Shown one piece after another: positions 39,737 to 51,790 of a stretch of DNA of 64,000 nucleotides. The DNA comes from Microbacterium lushaniae (GTDB lineage Bacteria > Actinomycetota > Actinomycetes > Actinomycetales > Microbacteriaceae), in NCBI RefSeq assembly GCF_008727775.1, contig NZ_CP044232.1, positions 1,550,001 through 1,614,000 of the forward strand. Reading direction: 5' to 3'. The stretch's first letter is position 1. Each line of letters starts with the position of its first letter. The position numbers and the translations under genes were made by a program. The notes beneath the pieces are model-generated. The model saw only the letters and a list, made by a program, of their open reading frames with translations. It had not been told where the DNA came from and searched no databases.

Positions 39737-41359
39737 TCACTGGGCGGCCTCGAAGAGCGAGAGCACGTCGATCTGCGGGTCGGTGAGGGTCAGGGTGACG
39801 ACCGGACGGCCGTGGCCCTCGGCGAGGACGGCGGCGTCGCCGGCGGCCTGCGCCTGGATCAGCTCGCCGAAGGTGAACGGGCGGCCGGGGATCTCCAGCT
39901 CGACGTCGGACTGCTCCGTGATCTGGAGGAACACCCCCACCGCGGGTCCGCCCTTGTGGTACTGCCCGGTGGAGTGCAGGAACCGCGGCCCCCACCCGAA
40001 CGTCGTGGGCCGCCCGGAGTCGGCGGCGACGAGCTCGCGCAGGCCGTGCAGCTGCGGCACGGCCAGACGGTTCACGTACGCCTGCACGGAGACGTAGCCG
40101 TCGGCGGGGATGCGGGCCCACAGCGCGTCGAGCACGCCGGCGAGCGTGCCGGAGGCAGCCAGGGCCGGATCGCTCACGCGCACCTCGACGCCGTCGGTGA
40201 CGAAGGCGGGTGCGGTCGGCTCGGGGCGGGCCTCCAGCAGTCCGCGCGCGGCGACCTTGGCCGACTCGACGTCGGGCTGGTCGAACGGGTTGATCCCCAG
40301 CATCCGGCCCGCGATCGCCGTCGCGTACTCCCACACCACGAACTGCGCGCCGAGGGAGCCGCTCACGAGGATCTCGCCGAAGTGGCGCTCGAACAGGTGG
40401 AAGGCCTCTGCGTCGTCGACCAGTCGCAGGATCTGCAGGTCGGCGGGCGGGTCCTCCACCTCGGGGGAGACCGGCAGCAGGACGACGGGGAGGATGCCGG
40501 TGCCGTTCTTCCCGGTGGATTCGGCGATGAGCTGCTCGATCCAGTCGGGCAGGCCCACGATGTGCGTGCCGTCGGTGACCAGGCCCAGCTTGTCCTTACG
40601 CGGATCGCCGCCGGCGATCGCGGCGGCCAGGGTCAGCGCCGGGTTCTCGCGGCCGTCGATGGCCACTTCCAGGAGGGTCGCCTCGGCCTCGTCCAGCAGC
40701 TCGCTGATGTCGACGCCGGCCAGGCCCGAGGGCACGAGGCCGAAGGCGGTCAGCGCGGAGAAGCGCCCCCCGACGTCGGGGTCGGCGTTGAAGACGCGAT
40801 AGCCCTCGGCGCGTGCGGACTGATCCAGCGGTGAACCGGGGTCGGTCACCACGACGATGCGCTCGAGCGGGTCGATGCCGAGGTCGCGGAACGCCGCCTC
40901 GAAGGCGCGCTTGGCCGAGTCGGTCTCCACGGTCGAGCCCGACTTCGACGAGACCACGAGCACGGTCTGCTGCAGGCCGCCGGCTTCGGCATCGCCGTCG
41001 ATCGCGGCGAGCACCTGCCCCGGCGAGGTGGAGTCCAGGATCACCAGCGGCACGCCGGCGGTCTGGGCGATCACCTCGGGGGCCAGGGAGGACCCGCCCA
41101 TTCCCGCCAGCACCACGCGGGTCACGCCCTGGGCGACGAGCTCGGCGCGCAGCGCCTCGATCTCGGGGACGAGGGGTCGCGAGAGCGACACCGACTGCAC
41201 CCAGCCCAGGCGCCGGGATGCCTCGTCCTCGGCGGCGGCTCCCCACAGCGTGGCGTCGCCGGCGGTGATGCCCGACGCCACGAGCGAGGCGGCCAGCCCC
41301 GGGACGACCGAGTCCACGAGCTCCTTGGGGCGCCCGGAGACGTGGATCCCGAAACTCAT
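39737..41359 (-). CDS. pgi: Glucose-6-phosphate isomerase (actinobacterial SIS-domain type)
   Basis: Interconverts glucose-6-phosphate and fructose-6-phosphate. The 540-residue protein shows SIS-domain marks [15 protein letters not shown] and [16 protein letters not shown], and resembles the isomerase half of Tal-Pgi fusion proteins known elsewhere more than the classical long enzyme. Here tal and pgi are separate genes with a 4-bp overlap. ATG 41359 (MSFGIHVSG) is used; upstream codons lie inside tal. Confidence 0.9.
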   Translation of the reverse strand: MSFGIHVSGRPKELVDSVVPGLAASLVASGITAGDATLWGAAAEDEASRRLGWVQSVSLSRPLVPEIEALRAELVAQGVTRVVLAGMGGSSLAPEVIAQTAGVPLVILDSTSPGQVLAAIDGDAEAGGLQQTVLVVSSKSGSTVETDSAKRAFEAAFRDLGIDPLERIVVVTDPGSPLDQSARAEGYRVFNADPDVGGRFSALTAFGLVPSGLAGVDISELLDEAEATLLEVAIDGRENPALTLAAAIAGGDPRKDKLGLVTDGTHIVGLPDWIEQLIAESTGKNGTGILPVVLLPVSPEVEDPPADLQILRLVDDAEAFHLFERHFGEILVSGSLGAQFVVWEYATAIAGRMLGINPFDQPDVESAKVAARGLLEARPEPTAPAFVTDGVEVRVSDPALAASGTLAGVLDALWARIPADGYVSVQAYVNRLAVPQLHGLRELVAADSGRPTTFGWGPRFLHSTGQYHKGGPAVGVFLQITEQSDVELEIPGRPFTFGELIQAQAAGDAAVLAEGHGRPVVTLTLTDPQIDVLSLFEAAQ

Positions 41360-42477
41360 CGAGCGGCCTCCGTGGTGCCTGCTTGCAGTGCCGTGGAGAC
41401 CGTCTCCTGCAGTTCCTGCCATGAGGCGATGAACTTCTGGACGCCCTCATCCTCGAGCACCTGGGTGATGTCGGCGAAGTCGACGCCGGCGTCGGCGAGC
41501 TGCGCGAACACCTCGCGCGACTGGTCGTACGTGCCCGTGACGGTGTCGCCGCCGATCACGCCGTGGTCGAAGGTCGCCTCGAGCGTCTTCTCCGGCATCG
41601 TGTTGACGACGCCCCGCGCGACGAGCTCGGTGACGTAGAGCGTGTCGGGCAGCTCCGGGTCCTTGACGCCGGTGGAGGCCCACAGGGGGCGCTGCACGGT
41701 GGCGCCGGCCTCCAGGAGCGCCTTGGCGCGGTCGGAGGCGAACTCCTTCTCGTACAGCTCGTAGGCCAGTCGCGCGTTGGCGAGGCCCGCCTTGCCCTTG
41801 AGCGCCTCGGCCTCCGGCGTGCCGACGGCGGCCAGACGCTTGTCGACCTCCGTGTCCACGCGCGAGACGAAGAACGAGGCGACGGACTGCAGCGTCGAGA
41901 TCTCGTGGCCGGCCGCCTGCGCCCGCTCGACACCCGTGAGGTAGGCGTCGATGACCTCGGCGTACCGCTCCAGGCTGAAGATGAGCGTGACGTTGACGGA
42001 GATGCCCGCGGCGATCACCTCGGTGATGGCGGGCAGGCCCGCCTTCGTCGCGGGGATCTTGATCAGGACGTTCGGTCGGTCCACGGCGGCGGCGAGTTCC
42101 TTCGCCTGCGCGATGGTGGCTTCGGTGTCGTGTGCGAGCTCGGGGGAGACCTCGATCGACACGCGACCGTCGACGCCGCCGGTCGAAGCGAACACCGGCG
42201 CGAACACGTCGGATGCGGCGCGCACGTCGTCGGTCGTGATCTCGAAGATCGCCTCGTCGGTGCTGGCGCCCTTGGCGGCCAGCTGCCGGACCTGCGCCTC
42301 GTACGCCTCGCCCTGCGACAGGGCGCCGGCGAAGATCGTCGGGTTGGTGGTGACGCCGCTGACGTTGCGCGTGGCGATGAGGTCGGCGAGGTTGCCCGTC
42401 AGGATCCGCTGCCGCGAGAGGTCGTCGAGCCAGATGCTGACGCCTTCGTTGACGAGCTGGGCGGTGGGGGTGCTCAT
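41356..42477 (-). CDS. tal: Transaldolase
   Basis: Transfers a three-carbon unit between sugar phosphates in the non-oxidative pentose phosphate pathway. The 373-residue barrel has [12 protein letters not shown] and [12 protein letters not shown] at the N-terminus, the Schiff-base Lys in [12 protein letters not shown], and [13 protein letters not shown]. The longer actinobacterial form is evident from the added C-terminal [11 protein letters not shown] segment. Overlaps of 4 bp with both tkt and pgi indicate coupled translation. Confidence 0.95.
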   Translation of the reverse strand: MSTPTAQLVNEGVSIWLDDLSRQRILTGNLADLIATRNVSGVTTNPTIFAGALSQGEAYEAQVRQLAAKGASTDEAIFEITTDDVRAASDVFAPVFASTGGVDGRVSIEVSPELAHDTEATIAQAKELAAAVDRPNVLIKIPATKAGLPAITEVIAAGISVNVTLIFSLERYAEVIDAYLTGVERAQAAGHEISTLQSVASFFVSRVDTEVDKRLAAVGTPEAEALKGKAGLANARLAYELYEKEFASDRAKALLEAGATVQRPLWASTGVKDPELPDTLYVTELVARGVVNTMPEKTLEATFDHGVIGGDTVTGTYDQSREVFAQLADAGVDFADITQVLEDEGVQKFIASWQELQETVSTALQAGTTEAAR

Positions 42478-44570
42478 GCGTTCTCCTCGATGCTCTCGCG
42501 GGCCGCCTGCGCGACGGCCTCGGCGGTGATGCCGAACTTCTGGAACAGGGTCTTGTAGTCCGCCGACGCGCCGAAGTGCTCGATGGAGACCGAACGGCCC
42601 GTGTCGCCGACGATGCCGCGCCACGGCAGGGCGATCCCGGCCTCGACCGACACGCGGGCGCGCACCGACGGCGGCAGGACGGAGTCGCGGTACGCGCCAT
42701 CCTGCTCGTCGAACCACTCCAGCGACGGCGCGGACACCACGCGGGCGTTCACGCCCTCGGCGGCCAGCTGCTCGCGGGCGGCCACGGCGACCTGCACCTC
42801 GGAGCCGGTCGCGATCAGGATGACGTCGGGCGTGCCGCCGGGCGCCTCGGCCAGGACGTAGGCCCCGCGGACGGCGCCCTGCGCCGACGCGAACTCGTCG
42901 CCGCTGGCATCGCCCTCCCCGCGCGGGAAGACCGGGATGTTCTGGCGCGTGAGGGCCAGGCCCGCCGGTCCCGCCGTGCGCCGCAGGATCTCCAGCCACA
43001 CCACGGCCGTCTCGTTCGCGTCGGCGGGGCGCACGAGCGTGAAGTTCGGGATGGCGCGCAGGGTCGCCAGCTGCTCGATGGGCTGGTGGGTGGGGCCGTC
43101 CTCGCCGAGGGCGACCGAGTCATGGGTCCACACGAAGATCGACGGGATGTTCATGAGGGCGGCCAGGCGCACGGGCGGGCGCATGTAGTCGCTGAAGATG
43201 AGGAACGTGCCGCCGAACGCGCGCGTCGGGCCGTGCAGCACGATGCCGTTGACGATGGCGCCCATCGCGTGCTCGCGGATTCCGAAGTGCAGCACGCGGC
43301 CGAACGGGGAGCCGTCCCACTCGTGCGTGGACCACTCCTGCGGGATGAACGACTTCGCGTCCTTGATGGTCGTCAGGTTCGACTCGGCCAGGTCGGCCGA
43401 TCCGCCCCACAGCTCGGGGAGCTCGGCGGCGAGGGCGTTGATGACGGTGCCGGACGCCGCGCGTGTGGAGACCTCCTTGCCCGCCTCGAAGGCGGGGAGG
43501 GCGTCGGCGATGTCGGCGGGGAGCTCGCGCGCCTGCAGACGGTCCCACAGCGCCTTGCGCTCGGGGTGCGCCGAGGCCCACGCGTCGAACGCCTCCTGCC
43601 ACGCCGCCTTCTCGGCCTCACCGCGGGCCACGAGGCCGCGCGTGTGCTCGAGGACGTCCTCGGCGACGGCGAAGGTCTGCTCGGGGTCGAATCCGAGCAC
43701 CTCCTTCGTGGCGCGCAGCTCGTCGGCGCCGAGAGCGGAGCCGTGGATCTTGCCGGTGTTCTGCTTGCCGGGGGCGGGCCATCCGATGATCGTCTTCAGG
43801 ACGATGAGGGAGGGCTTGTCGGTCTCGCCCTTGGCCGCCTCGATGGCGGCGTACAGCTCGTGGACGTCTTCGGTGTACTCGCCGGTCTTCTTCCAGTCCA
43901 CCGTCTGCACGTGCCAGCCGTACGCCTCGTAGCGCCGGGCGACGTCCTCGGTGAAGGCGACGTTGGTGTCGTCCTCGATCGAGATCTGGTTGGAGTCGTA
44001 GATGACGACGAGGTTGCCGAGGTTCTGGTGGCCCGCGAGTGAGGACGCCTCGCTCGTGACGCCCTCCTGGAGGTCGCCGTCGGAGGCGATGACGTACACG
44101 AAGTGGTCGAACGGGCTCTGGCCCGCCGGGCTCTCCGGGTCGAACAGGCCGCGCTCGTAGCGCGCGGCGTAGGCGAAGCCCACCGAGGACGCCAGGCCCT
44201 GACCGAGGGGGCCGGTGGTGATCTCCACGCCGTCGGTGTGGCCGAACTCCGGATGCCCCGGCGTCTTCGAGCCCCACGTGCGCAGCGCCTGCAGGTCGCT
44301 CAGCTCCAGCCCGAACCCGCCGAGGTACAGCTGCACGTACTGGGTGAGGGAGGAGTGGCCCGCCGAGAGGATGAAGCGGTCACGTCCCGGCCAGTGCGGG
44401 TCGGCGGGGTCGTGGCGCAGCACCCGCTGGTACAGCAGGTACGCCGCGGGGGCGAGGCTCATCGCGGTTCCGGGGTGGCCGTTGCCCACCTTCTCCACGG
44501 CATCCGCCGCGAGCACCCGCGCGGTGTCGACCGCACGCCCATCGATTTCATCCCATTGCAAGTCCGACAC
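42474..44570 (-). CDS. tkt: Transketolase
   Basis: A thiamine-diphosphate enzyme that moves two-carbon units between sugars. GTG 44570 ([12 protein letters not shown]) gives 698 residues, the normal length, and follows AAAGGCGA; a longer reading to 44627 adds residues without family match. Key motifs are [13 protein letters not shown], the diphosphate-binding [13 protein letters not shown] [13 protein letters not shown] and the cofactor-domain GIREHAMG and FSDYMRPP. It is the first gene of the six-gene operon, with TATGCT on the minus strand at 44669-44674 as probable -10. Confidence 0.95.
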   Translation of the reverse strand: MSDLQWDEIDGRAVDTARVLAADAVEKVGNGHPGTAMSLAPAAYLLYQRVLRHDPADPHWPGRDRFILSAGHSSLTQYVQLYLGGFGLELSDLQALRTWGSKTPGHPEFGHTDGVEITTGPLGQGLASSVGFAYAARYERGLFDPESPAGQSPFDHFVYVIASDGDLQEGVTSEASSLAGHQNLGNLVVIYDSNQISIEDDTNVAFTEDVARRYEAYGWHVQTVDWKKTGEYTEDVHELYAAIEAAKGETDKPSLIVLKTIIGWPAPGKQNTGKIHGSALGADELRATKEVLGFDPEQTFAVAEDVLEHTRGLVARGEAEKAAWQEAFDAWASAHPERKALWDRLQARELPADIADALPAFEAGKEVSTRAASGTVINALAAELPELWGGSADLAESNLTTIKDAKSFIPQEWSTHEWDGSPFGRVLHFGIREHAMGAIVNGIVLHGPTRAFGGTFLIFSDYMRPPVRLAALMNIPSIFVWTHDSVALGEDGPTHQPIEQLATLRAIPNFTLVRPADANETAVVWLEILRRTAGPAGLALTRQNIPVFPRGEGDASGDEFASAQGAVRGAYVLAEAPGGTPDVILIATGSEVQVAVAAREQLAAEGVNARVVSAPSLEWFDEQDGAYRDSVLPPSVRARVSVEAGIALPWRGIVGDTGRSVSIEHFGASADYKTLFQKFGITAEAVAQAARESIEENA

Positions 44571-44668
44571 CCGGTCGCCTTTCTCGATCCCTGCGCCCAA
44601 CCGCATGAGATCCGCGGCCTCGATCATCGAGGGTCAGGGGGAGATGCGCTGGGCGCGCGTTGGTTGTC

Positions 44669-44674
44669 AGCATA
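44669..44674 (-). promoter_or_regulatory. -10 element of the tkt-tal-pgi-zwf-opcA-pgl operon
   Basis: TATGCT on the minus strand, in the 213-bp spacer shared with ctaB, would give a leader of about 90 nt before tkt. The opposite-strand TAGACT at 44743-44748 is the matching candidate for ctaB. Confidence 0.45.
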
Positions 44675-44783
44675 GCGAAGGCGGGCACCGCCGGGGCCGG
44701 GATGACGCTCGCGGGCGGGCCGGGACACGCGCGGCCATGGCCTAGACTCGGAAGGACCTGGACAGAGCGCGATACGGGGAGCG

Positions 44784-45710
44784 ATGGACATCTCTACGAC
44801 GACCCACACGGCCTTGCCGACGGTGCGTCGCTCCGCCGGACGCACCGTGCGCGCGTACATCGCGCTCACCAAGCCGCGCGTGCTCGAGCTGCTGCTGGTG
44901 ACCACCGTCCCGGTGATGATCCTCGCGCAGAACGGCCTGCCCGACCTGTGGCTGGTCCTGGCCACCGTCATCGGCGGATCGCTCAGCGCCGGGTCGGCGG
45001 CGGCGTTCAACATGTACCTGGACCGCGACATCGACGCGCACATGCAGCGCACCGAGAACCGGCCCCTCGTGACCGGCGAGGTCTCCCCGCGCGGCGCCCT
45101 CATCTTCGCCTGGACGCTCGCGCTGGTTTCCACCGTGTGGCTGCTGCTGACGACCAACTGGGTCGCGGCGACGCTGTCGGCCGGCGCCATCTTCTTCTAC
45201 GTCGTGATCTACACGATGATCCTCAAGCGTCGCACCGAGCAGAACATCGTGTGGGGCGGCATCGCGGGATGCTTCCCCGTGCTGATCGGCTGGTCGGCGG
45301 TGACCGGTTCGCTCAGCTGGGCCGCCCTCATCCTGTTCGTGCTGGTGTTCCTGTGGACGCCGCCGCACTACTGGCCGCTGTCGATGAAGTACAAGGACCA
45401 GTACGAAGAGGTCGACGTGCCCATGCTGGGCGCCACGCGCAGCGGCTCGCAGGTGGGCCTGCAGGTCATCCTGTATGCGTGGGCGACCGTCGCGTGCTCG
45501 CTCCTGCTCATTCCCGTCGCCTCGATGGGCCTGGTCTACACCGTGTCGTCGCTGGTGTTCGGCGGCTGGTTCATCTACGAGTCGCATCGCCTGTACTCCC
45601 GCGCCGTGCGGGGCACCGAGCCGCGACCCATGCGCGTGTTCCACGCGTCGATCACGTACCTCACGCTGCTGTTCGTGGCGATCGCGGTCGACCCGCTGCT
45701 GCCCTTCTGA
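44784..45710 (+). CDS. ctaB: Haem O synthase (protohaem IX farnesyltransferase)
   Basis: Attaches a farnesyl group to haem B, giving haem O for the cytochrome oxidase branch. The 308-residue polytopic membrane enzyme of the UbiA superfamily has about nine helices. Prenyl-diphosphate Asp motifs are [20 protein letters not shown] and, in the second half, [24 protein letters not shown] is a family hallmark. ATG 44784 follows GGGGAGCG. It is divergent from tkt, and haem A synthase lies 0.7 kb away on the other strand. Confidence 0.95.
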   Translation: MDISTTTHTALPTVRRSAGRTVRAYIALTKPRVLELLLVTTVPVMILAQNGLPDLWLVLATVIGGSLSAGSAAAFNMYLDRDIDAHMQRTENRPLVTGEVSPRGALIFAWTLALVSTVWLLLTTNWVAATLSAGAIFFYVVIYTMILKRRTEQNIVWGGIAGCFPVLIGWSAVTGSLSWAALILFVLVFLWTPPHYWPLSMKYKDQYEEVDVPMLGATRSGSQVGLQVILYAWATVACSLLLIPVASMGLVYTVSSLVFGGWFIYESHRLYSRAVRGTEPRPMRVFHASITYLTLLFVAIAVDPLLPF

Positions 45711-45730
45711 CCGGCACCCGCCGAACGGAA

Positions 45731-45770
45731 GATCCCGCCGGAAACCGCATCGCGGTTCCTCGGCGGGATC
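45731..45770. terminator. Bidirectional terminator between ctaB and small membrane protein gene
   Basis: A 10-bp perfect outer stem (GATCCCGCCG / CGGCGGGATC) encloses a second stem (AACCGC-like / GCGGTT). It lies between two convergent genes. Confidence 0.75.
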
Positions 45771-45783
45771 GTGTCCTGGTGGA

Positions 45784-46263
45784 TCAGTCGCGCGCGCCCC
45801 GGGGCGGCGGCGCGTCGCTGGGGGTCTCCACGTCGGGGTCCTCGGCGATCACGGGCGCCGCGGGGGCGGCGGAAGCGGCGGGTGCGGCGGTGGTCGCGAA
45901 GGGCTCGGCCGTGGTGGTCGGGCCGGATGCGGGGGAGAGGACGTCGTCGGCTGCGGTGTCATCCTCGGTCCACTCCACCGTCTCCACCACGTCGCCGGCG
46001 GGAAGCAGGGAGCGCAGCGCGGCGAGGGTGAGCGCGAGCAGCAGGCCGACGAGACCGGCGCCCAGGACGACCGCACCCGCCGTGGCAGCAGGCGGGCCGA
46101 TGTAGACGGCGATGGCCCCTTCGGCGGTCTGACTGCGGATGCCGGATTCGATGCGGCCGAGGTGGTCGAGGACGAGCCAGGCGCCCACACCCGTGAGGGC
46201 GAGGGATCCGACGATGAGCACCCAGAACGGGATGCTGCGCACGAGACTGGGGCGGGAGGTCAT
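45784..46263 (-). CDS. Hypothetical two-helix membrane protein
   Basis: A 159-residue protein of unknown function. Helix 1 (about 8-30) starts after MTSRPSLVRSIP, and helix 2 (about 55-80) contains AATAGAVVLGAGLVGLLLALTL. The C-terminal 75 residues are low-complexity, rich in Ala/Pro/Thr/Asp, and probably disordered in the cytosol. ATG 46263 fits the first helix. It lies between ctaA and ctaB, but nothing in its sequence ties it to haem synthesis. Confidence 0.65.
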   Translation of the reverse strand: MTSRPSLVRSIPFWVLIVGSLALTGVGAWLVLDHLGRIESGIRSQTAEGAIAVYIGPPAATAGAVVLGAGLVGLLLALTLAALRSLLPAGDVVETVEWTEDDTAADDVLSPASGPTTTAEPFATTAAPAASAAPAAPVIAEDPDVETPSDAPPPRGARD

Positions 46264-46365
46264 AGCGGGGGCTCCTAGCGTGGATTGCCGGGCCCGATCG
46301 GCCGCGGCATCCCTCCAGCTTGACCGATGGGCCGCGATATCACCACGGCCCACCCGATGAATCGG

Positions 46366-47469
46366 CTATGAGGGGACGGTGTCGCGTGCCGCCGCCGGGC
46401 GCTTCAGGCGCAGCACGAGCACCGTGTACACCGCCGCCGACAGGGCGGCGAGCACCATGTGGATGCCGACGAGGATCTCGGGAAGACCCGTCCGCGCCTG
46501 CCACACACCCACCGCGACCTGCACCGCGATCGCGGCGACCAGGACGAGGAGCCACCGGCGCGGCTCGAGCCGGAGGACCCATGCCGCGACGGTGAGCACG
46601 ACCACGAGCGCGGCGAGGATGTAGCCGGGCCACGCGTGCACGTGTGCGAGGACCGTGGCGTCGAATCCGTCGCGGACGATGTCGGCATCGCCGGAGTGGG
46701 GGCCGGAGCCGGTGGTGAGCACGCCGAAGAAGATCGTCGCGGCCAGCGCGACCCCGCTCACGTGGGTGAGGACCGCGAACCACGCCGGCACGACCCGCAC
46801 GCGCGGACCGGTGACCGACCGCATCCGTACCAGGTAGGCGGCGGTCACGCACGCCAGCAGCAGCGATGCGGTGTAGTGGAAGCCCACCACGAACGGGTTC
46901 AGGTCGCTCACGACGGCGAGCCCCCCCACGACGGCCTGCGCCATGACCCCTGCCAGGGTGACCCAGGCCAGGGCGGCGAGGTCCCGACGCCGCGGGGTGC
47001 GGCGCAGCGAGTCGATCGCGGCGATCACGACCGCCAGCAGCAGCGCGCCGGAGGCGAAGCCGAACGCCGGCAGCCCGAACGGCGCGGAGACGGTGTACGC
47101 CACCACGGCGGCGACCACGCCGACTGCGGCACCCCACAGCGCGCGCTTGACCAGGGGGAGGCCCGCGACGGCGTGCAGGGTGAGAAGGAGGACGGCCAGG
47201 GCGAGGATGCCGACCACTCCGGTCATCGTGCGGTTACCGAACTCGATGATGCCGTGGAGCCCCTGTTCCGGGAGGGGCACGAGCGACTCCGGCGTGCACA
47301 GCGGCCACTCCGTGCAGCCGAGCCCGGATCCGGTCAGGCGCACGGCGCCGCCGGTGCCGATGATGATCACCTCCGCCGCGAACGACAGCCACGCCAGCAC
47401 CCGCAGAGCGCGGGAGGGGACGACGCCCGTGACCTCGACCGCGGGGAGGGGGGTGGCGGTGCGGGACAT
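46366..47469 (-). CDS. ctaA: Haem A synthase (CtaA/COX15)
   Basis: Oxidises the C8 methyl of haem O to a formyl group, giving haem A for aa3-type oxidase. The 367-residue protein has eight membrane helices. The extracellular Cys pair is in [25 protein letters not shown] and the later [13 protein letters not shown] and AHVHAWPGY supply haem-site residues. ATG 47469 (MSRTATPLP) is chosen, as upstream residues look non-coding. It is divergent from the suf operon; the spacer 47470-47714 carries the promoters of both. Confidence 0.93.
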   Translation of the reverse strand: MSRTATPLPAVEVTGVVPSRALRVLAWLSFAAEVIIIGTGGAVRLTGSGLGCTEWPLCTPESLVPLPEQGLHGIIEFGNRTMTGVVGILALAVLLLTLHAVAGLPLVKRALWGAAVGVVAAVVAYTVSAPFGLPAFGFASGALLLAVVIAAIDSLRRTPRRRDLAALAWVTLAGVMAQAVVGGLAVVSDLNPFVVGFHYTASLLLACVTAAYLVRMRSVTGPRVRVVPAWFAVLTHVSGVALAATIFFGVLTTGSGPHSGDADIVRDGFDATVLAHVHAWPGYILAALVVVLTVAAWVLRLEPRRWLLVLVAAIAVQVAVGVWQARTGLPEILVGIHMVLAALSAAVYTVLVLRLKRPAAARDTVPS

Positions 47470-47714
47470 CACAGCGGCGTTCTCCTCGAGGGGTGCGGCG
47501 GGCCGGGGGCGGCCCCGAAGAAGGGCCGGACCCTGTAGAATCAAGGGGTTCGGGATGCGGCGCTTGCGCGTTCCGCACCACTGACAGTCTAGGCGCGAGA
47601 ATCGCGCCACGAAGCGGGCCCACCAGCGGCGTCCCCCCTCCGGAAACTCCACGGAGGACGTGGAATGCCGGAGCGGATCACACCGTTGCGGCCCGAGAGG
47701 AGAGTGACCCCGAG
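47470..47714. promoter_or_regulatory. Divergent ctaA/sufB promoter region
   Basis: This 245-bp spacer has no gene. TAGAAT (47536-47541) and a TCTAGG-like site near 47587 are possible -10 elements for sufB. GAGAGGAGAGTGA just before ATG 47715 is a strong ribosome site. No SufR-type operator is recognisable, and no sufR gene is next to the operon. Confidence 0.4.
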
Positions 47715-49133
47715 ATGGCTGATGTCCTGATCGACCGGCCCGAGCTCGAGAGCCTCGGTGTCTACGAGTTCGGATGGCACGACCCCGACGCGGCGGGCGC
47801 GAGCGCGAGGCGAGGCCTGAGCGAGGCCGTCGTGCGCGACATCTCCGCGCTGAAGGCCGAACCCGAATGGATGCTGAAGACCCGTCTGAAGGGGCTGCAG
47901 CTGTTCGGCCGCAAGCCGATGCCGACGTGGGGCGCCGACCTCAGCGACATCGACTTCGAGAACATCAAGTACTTCGTCCGCTCCACCGAGAAGCAGGCGC
48001 AGTCGTGGGAAGACCTCCCCGACGACATCCGCAACACGTACGAGCGCCTCGGCATCCCTGAGGCCGAGCGTCAGCGCCTGGTCTCCGGCGTCGCGGCGCA
48101 GTACGAGTCCGAGGTCGTCTACCACCAGATCAACGAGCAGCTCGAGGCCCAGGGCGTCATCTTCATGGACACCGACACGGCCCTGCGCGAGCACCCGGAG
48201 TTCTTCGAGGAGTACTTCGGCACCGTCATCCCCGCCGGTGACAACAAGTTCGCCGCGCTGAACACCGCGGTGTGGTCGGGCGGCTCGTTCGTGTATGTGC
48301 CGCCGGGCGTGCACGTGGAGATCCCGCTGCAGGCCTACTTCCGCATCAACACCGAGAACATGGGCCAGTTCGAGCGGACGCTCATCATCGCCGACGAAGG
48401 CTCCTACGTGCACTACATCGAGGGCTGCACGGCGCCGATCTACAAGAGCGACTCGCTGCACTCGGCCGTCGTGGAGATCATCGTGAAGAAGAACGCCCGC
48501 GTGCGTTACACGACGATCCAGAACTGGTCGAACAACGTGTACAACCTCGTCACCAAGCGTGCGGTCGCGCACGAGGGCGCGACGATGGAGTGGGTCGACG
48601 GCAACATCGGCTCGAAGGTCACGATGAAGTACCCGTCGATCTTCCTCATGGGCGAGCACGCCAAGGGCGAGACGCTCTCGGTCGCCTTCGCGGGTCCCGG
48701 GCAGCACCAGGACGCCGGAGCGAAGATGATCCACATGGCGCCGTACACGCAGTCCTCGATCGTCTCGAAGTCGATCGCCCGCGGCGGCGGGCGAGCCGGA
48801 TACCGCGGCGAGGTTCGCGTGGACGCCAACGCGCACCACTCCGCCAACACCGTGCGATGCGACGCGCTGCTGGTGGACTCGATCTCCCGCAGCGACACGT
48901 ACCCCGCCATCGACATCCGCGTCGACGACGTGCAGCTCGGCCACGAGGCCACCGTCTCCAAGGTCAGCGAGGAGCAGCTGTTCTATCTGCAGTCCCGCGG
49001 CATGCCCGAGGACGAGGCGATGGCGATGATCGTGCGCGGGTTCATCGAGCCGATCGCGCGGGAACTGCCGATGGAATACGCCCTCGAACTCAACAAGCTC
49101 ATCGAGATGGGCATGGAAGGATCCGTCGGCTAA
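47715..49133 (+). CDS. sufB: Fe-S cluster assembly protein SufB
   Basis: The scaffold subunit of the SufBCD complex, on which Fe-S clusters are built. The 472-residue protein has the beta-helix core with [35 protein letters not shown] (the conserved Cys) and [15 protein letters not shown]. The closing [28 protein letters not shown] is typical. ATG 47715 has a strong GGAG site. It is the first gene of the operon; the sufD ATG follows the stop without a gap. Confidence 0.96.
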   Translation: MADVLIDRPELESLGVYEFGWHDPDAAGASARRGLSEAVVRDISALKAEPEWMLKTRLKGLQLFGRKPMPTWGADLSDIDFENIKYFVRSTEKQAQSWEDLPDDIRNTYERLGIPEAERQRLVSGVAAQYESEVVYHQINEQLEAQGVIFMDTDTALREHPEFFEEYFGTVIPAGDNKFAALNTAVWSGGSFVYVPPGVHVEIPLQAYFRINTENMGQFERTLIIADEGSYVHYIEGCTAPIYKSDSLHSAVVEIIVKKNARVRYTTIQNWSNNVYNLVTKRAVAHEGATMEWVDGNIGSKVTMKYPSIFLMGEHAKGETLSVAFAGPGQHQDAGAKMIHMAPYTQSSIVSKSIARGGGRAGYRGEVRVDANAHHSANTVRCDALLVDSISRSDTYPAIDIRVDDVQLGHEATVSKVSEEQLFYLQSRGMPEDEAMAMIVRGFIEPIARELPMEYALELNKLIEMGMEGSVG

Positions 49134-50321
49134 ATGACGACCACGACCACCCCCCTGCCGGGAAGCCGAGCGCACACCGACGGAGGATGGGGCCGGGCCG
49201 ACGCGCCTGCCGCGCCCATTCAGACGCGTTCCGAGCGACCCTGGTCCTTCGACCCCGCCCACTTCGGTGCCCCCACGGGCCGCGAGGTGAACTGGAAGCA
49301 CACCCCCATCGATCGCCTGGGCGGCGTGCTGACACCGGGCGAGGCCTCCTCCGCCGTCCGCGTCGACACCGGCGCCGCGGCCGGCTACGTCGTGTCCGGC
49401 GCCGACGTCCGTGGGGAGTTCTTCCGCCCCGAAGACCTGCCTGCGGCCATCGCGTGGCAGCGTGACGGCGCGGGCCTGCACGTGCGCATCCCCGCCGGTG
49501 AAGAGCTGACGGACCCCTTGCGCATCGACCTGGTGGGCGAGCGCGCCGACGGGTTCGGCGCGGCTCACATCGTGCTGGAGGCGCAGCCGAACTCCCGCGC
49601 GACGGTGATCCTGTACCACTCCGGATCGGCGCAGTACGCGCAGAACGTGGAGATCCTCGTCCGCGACGGGGCGGCCCTCACGGTCATCGCCGTGCAGCGC
49701 TGGGACGACGACGCCGTGCATGCGGCCACCCACCAGGCGCGCGTTGACCGCGACGCCAAGCTCACGCACGTGGTGGTGACCCTCGGCGGCGCGGTCGTGC
49801 GCGTGAACCCCTCGGTCGAGCTGTCCGGGCCCGGCGCCGAAGGCCGCCTGTTCGGGCTGTCCTTCGCCGACGCCGGCCAGCACTTCGAGTCGCAGGTGTA
49901 CCTCCACCACAAGGGCCCGCACACCGTCGGCGACGTGCTCTACAAGGGTGCCCTGCAGGGCGTGGGTGCCCGCAGCGTGTGGATCGGCGACGTGCTCATC
50001 GGGCGGGATGCCGTGGGCACCGACTCGTACGAGGCGAACCGCAACCTCGTGCTCACCGACGGCGCCCGGGCCGACAGCATCCCGAACCTCGAGATCGAGA
50101 CCGGTGAGATCGTCGGCGCCGGGCACGCGAGCGCGACCGGTCGATTCGACGACGAGCAGCTGTTCTACCTGCAGGCGCGCGGCATCGACGAGGAAGAGGC
50201 CCGCCGCCTGGTGGTGCTGGGCTTCCTCAGCGAGATCGTGCAGCGCATCGGCGTGCCCGACCTGGAGACAGAGCTGACCGCCGCGATCGAGCGCGAGCTC
50301 CTCGAAGGAGCCGCGCTGTGA
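49134..50321 (+). CDS. sufD: Fe-S cluster assembly protein SufD
   Basis: A 395-residue partner of SufB in the SufBC2D scaffold. The beta-helix part has GVGARSVWIGDVLIGRDA, the GTDSYEANRNLVLTDGARADSIPNLEI segment with the conserved ending of this family, and GHASATGRFDDEQLFYLQARG. The N-terminus is low-complexity. It starts immediately after sufB and overlaps the Rieske gene by 4 bp (GTGA). Confidence 0.95.
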   Translation: MTTTTTPLPGSRAHTDGGWGRADAPAAPIQTRSERPWSFDPAHFGAPTGREVNWKHTPIDRLGGVLTPGEASSAVRVDTGAAAGYVVSGADVRGEFFRPEDLPAAIAWQRDGAGLHVRIPAGEELTDPLRIDLVGERADGFGAAHIVLEAQPNSRATVILYHSGSAQYAQNVEILVRDGAALTVIAVQRWDDDAVHAATHQARVDRDAKLTHVVVTLGGAVVRVNPSVELSGPGAEGRLFGLSFADAGQHFESQVYLHHKGPHTVGDVLYKGALQGVGARSVWIGDVLIGRDAVGTDSYEANRNLVLTDGARADSIPNLEIETGEIVGAGHASATGRFDDEQLFYLQARGIDEEEARRLVVLGFLSEIVQRIGVPDLETELTAAIERELLEGAAL

Positions 50322-50644
50322 GCGCCGAGCGGGCGTGCGCCCTGAGCGAGCTGGAGACCGACACGCCGCTGCGGGTCGAGGTCGGCGGCAAGCCCGTCGC
50401 CGTCGTGCTCGACTCCGCCGGCGAGGTGCACGCGATCGGCGACACGTGCACGCACGGCGACGTCTCCCTGTCCGAGGGGTTCGTCGACGGCGACACGCTG
50501 GAGTGCTGGGCCCACGGCTCGGCGTTCTCGCTGCGCACCGGACACCCCCTGAACCTCCCGGCCTTCGAGCCGGTGCCCGTCTACGTCGTCGAGATCGACG
50601 GCGATGACGTGCTCATCGACCCCACCCGAACGAAGGAAGTCTGA
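50318..50644 (+). CDS. Rieske-type [2Fe-2S] ferredoxin (non-haem oxygenase ferredoxin-like)
   Basis: A 108-residue soluble Rieske protein. Ligands are Cys44/His46 in TCTHGDVSL and Cys63/His66 in ECWAHGSAF, the spacing of ferredoxins from aromatic-ring dioxygenases. It sits between sufD and sufC with overlaps or contacts on both sides, a frequent layout in actinobacterial suf operons, so a role in electron supply or cluster transfer during assembly is likely. This is inferred from position. Confidence 0.92.
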   Translation: MSAERACALSELETDTPLRVEVGGKPVAVVLDSAGEVHAIGDTCTHGDVSLSEGFVDGDTLECWAHGSAFSLRTGHPLNLPAFEPVPVYVVEIDGDDVLIDPTRTKEV

Positions 50645-51418
<774 letters not shown>

Positions 51419-51445
51419 CGGCGCCCCGGCGCTTAGGATCGTTAC

Positions 51446-51775
51446 ATGACCGCAACGCTCGCTCCCGAGAAATACGACGAGGTCACCGAGGCCCTCAAAG
51501 ACGTCATGGACCCCGAACTGGGGATCAACGTCGTCGACCTGGGCCTCATCTACGACCTCGGGTGGGACGACGAGAACGACGCGCTGGTCATCCACATGAC
51601 CCTGACGTCGGCCGGCTGCCCCCTCACCGACGTGCTCGAGGAGCAGACGGCGCAGGCTCTGGACGACGTCGTGGAGCGCTTCCGCATCAACTGGGTGTGG
51701 ATGCCGCCGTGGGGTCCCGAGCGCATCACCGACGACGGGCGCGACATGATGCGGGCGCTCGGCTTCGCGATCTGA
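51446..51775 (+). CDS. Metal-sulfur cluster assembly factor (DUF59/MIP18, SufT-like)
   Basis: A 109-residue DUF59 protein that assists Fe-S maturation. Family marks are ALKDVMDPELGINVVDLGLIYD and the conserved Cys in LTSAGCPLTD. ATG 51446 has TAGGAT (51434-51439) exactly 6 nt upstream, so it may also be transcribed on its own. No sufS or sufU gene follows, so the cysteine desulfurase must be encoded elsewhere. Confidence 0.93.
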   Translation: MTATLAPEKYDEVTEALKDVMDPELGINVVDLGLIYDLGWDDENDALVIHMTLTSAGCPLTDVLEEQTAQALDDVVERFRINWVWMPPWGPERITDDGRDMMRALGFAI

Positions 51776-51790
51776 TCGTAAGCTCTTGCG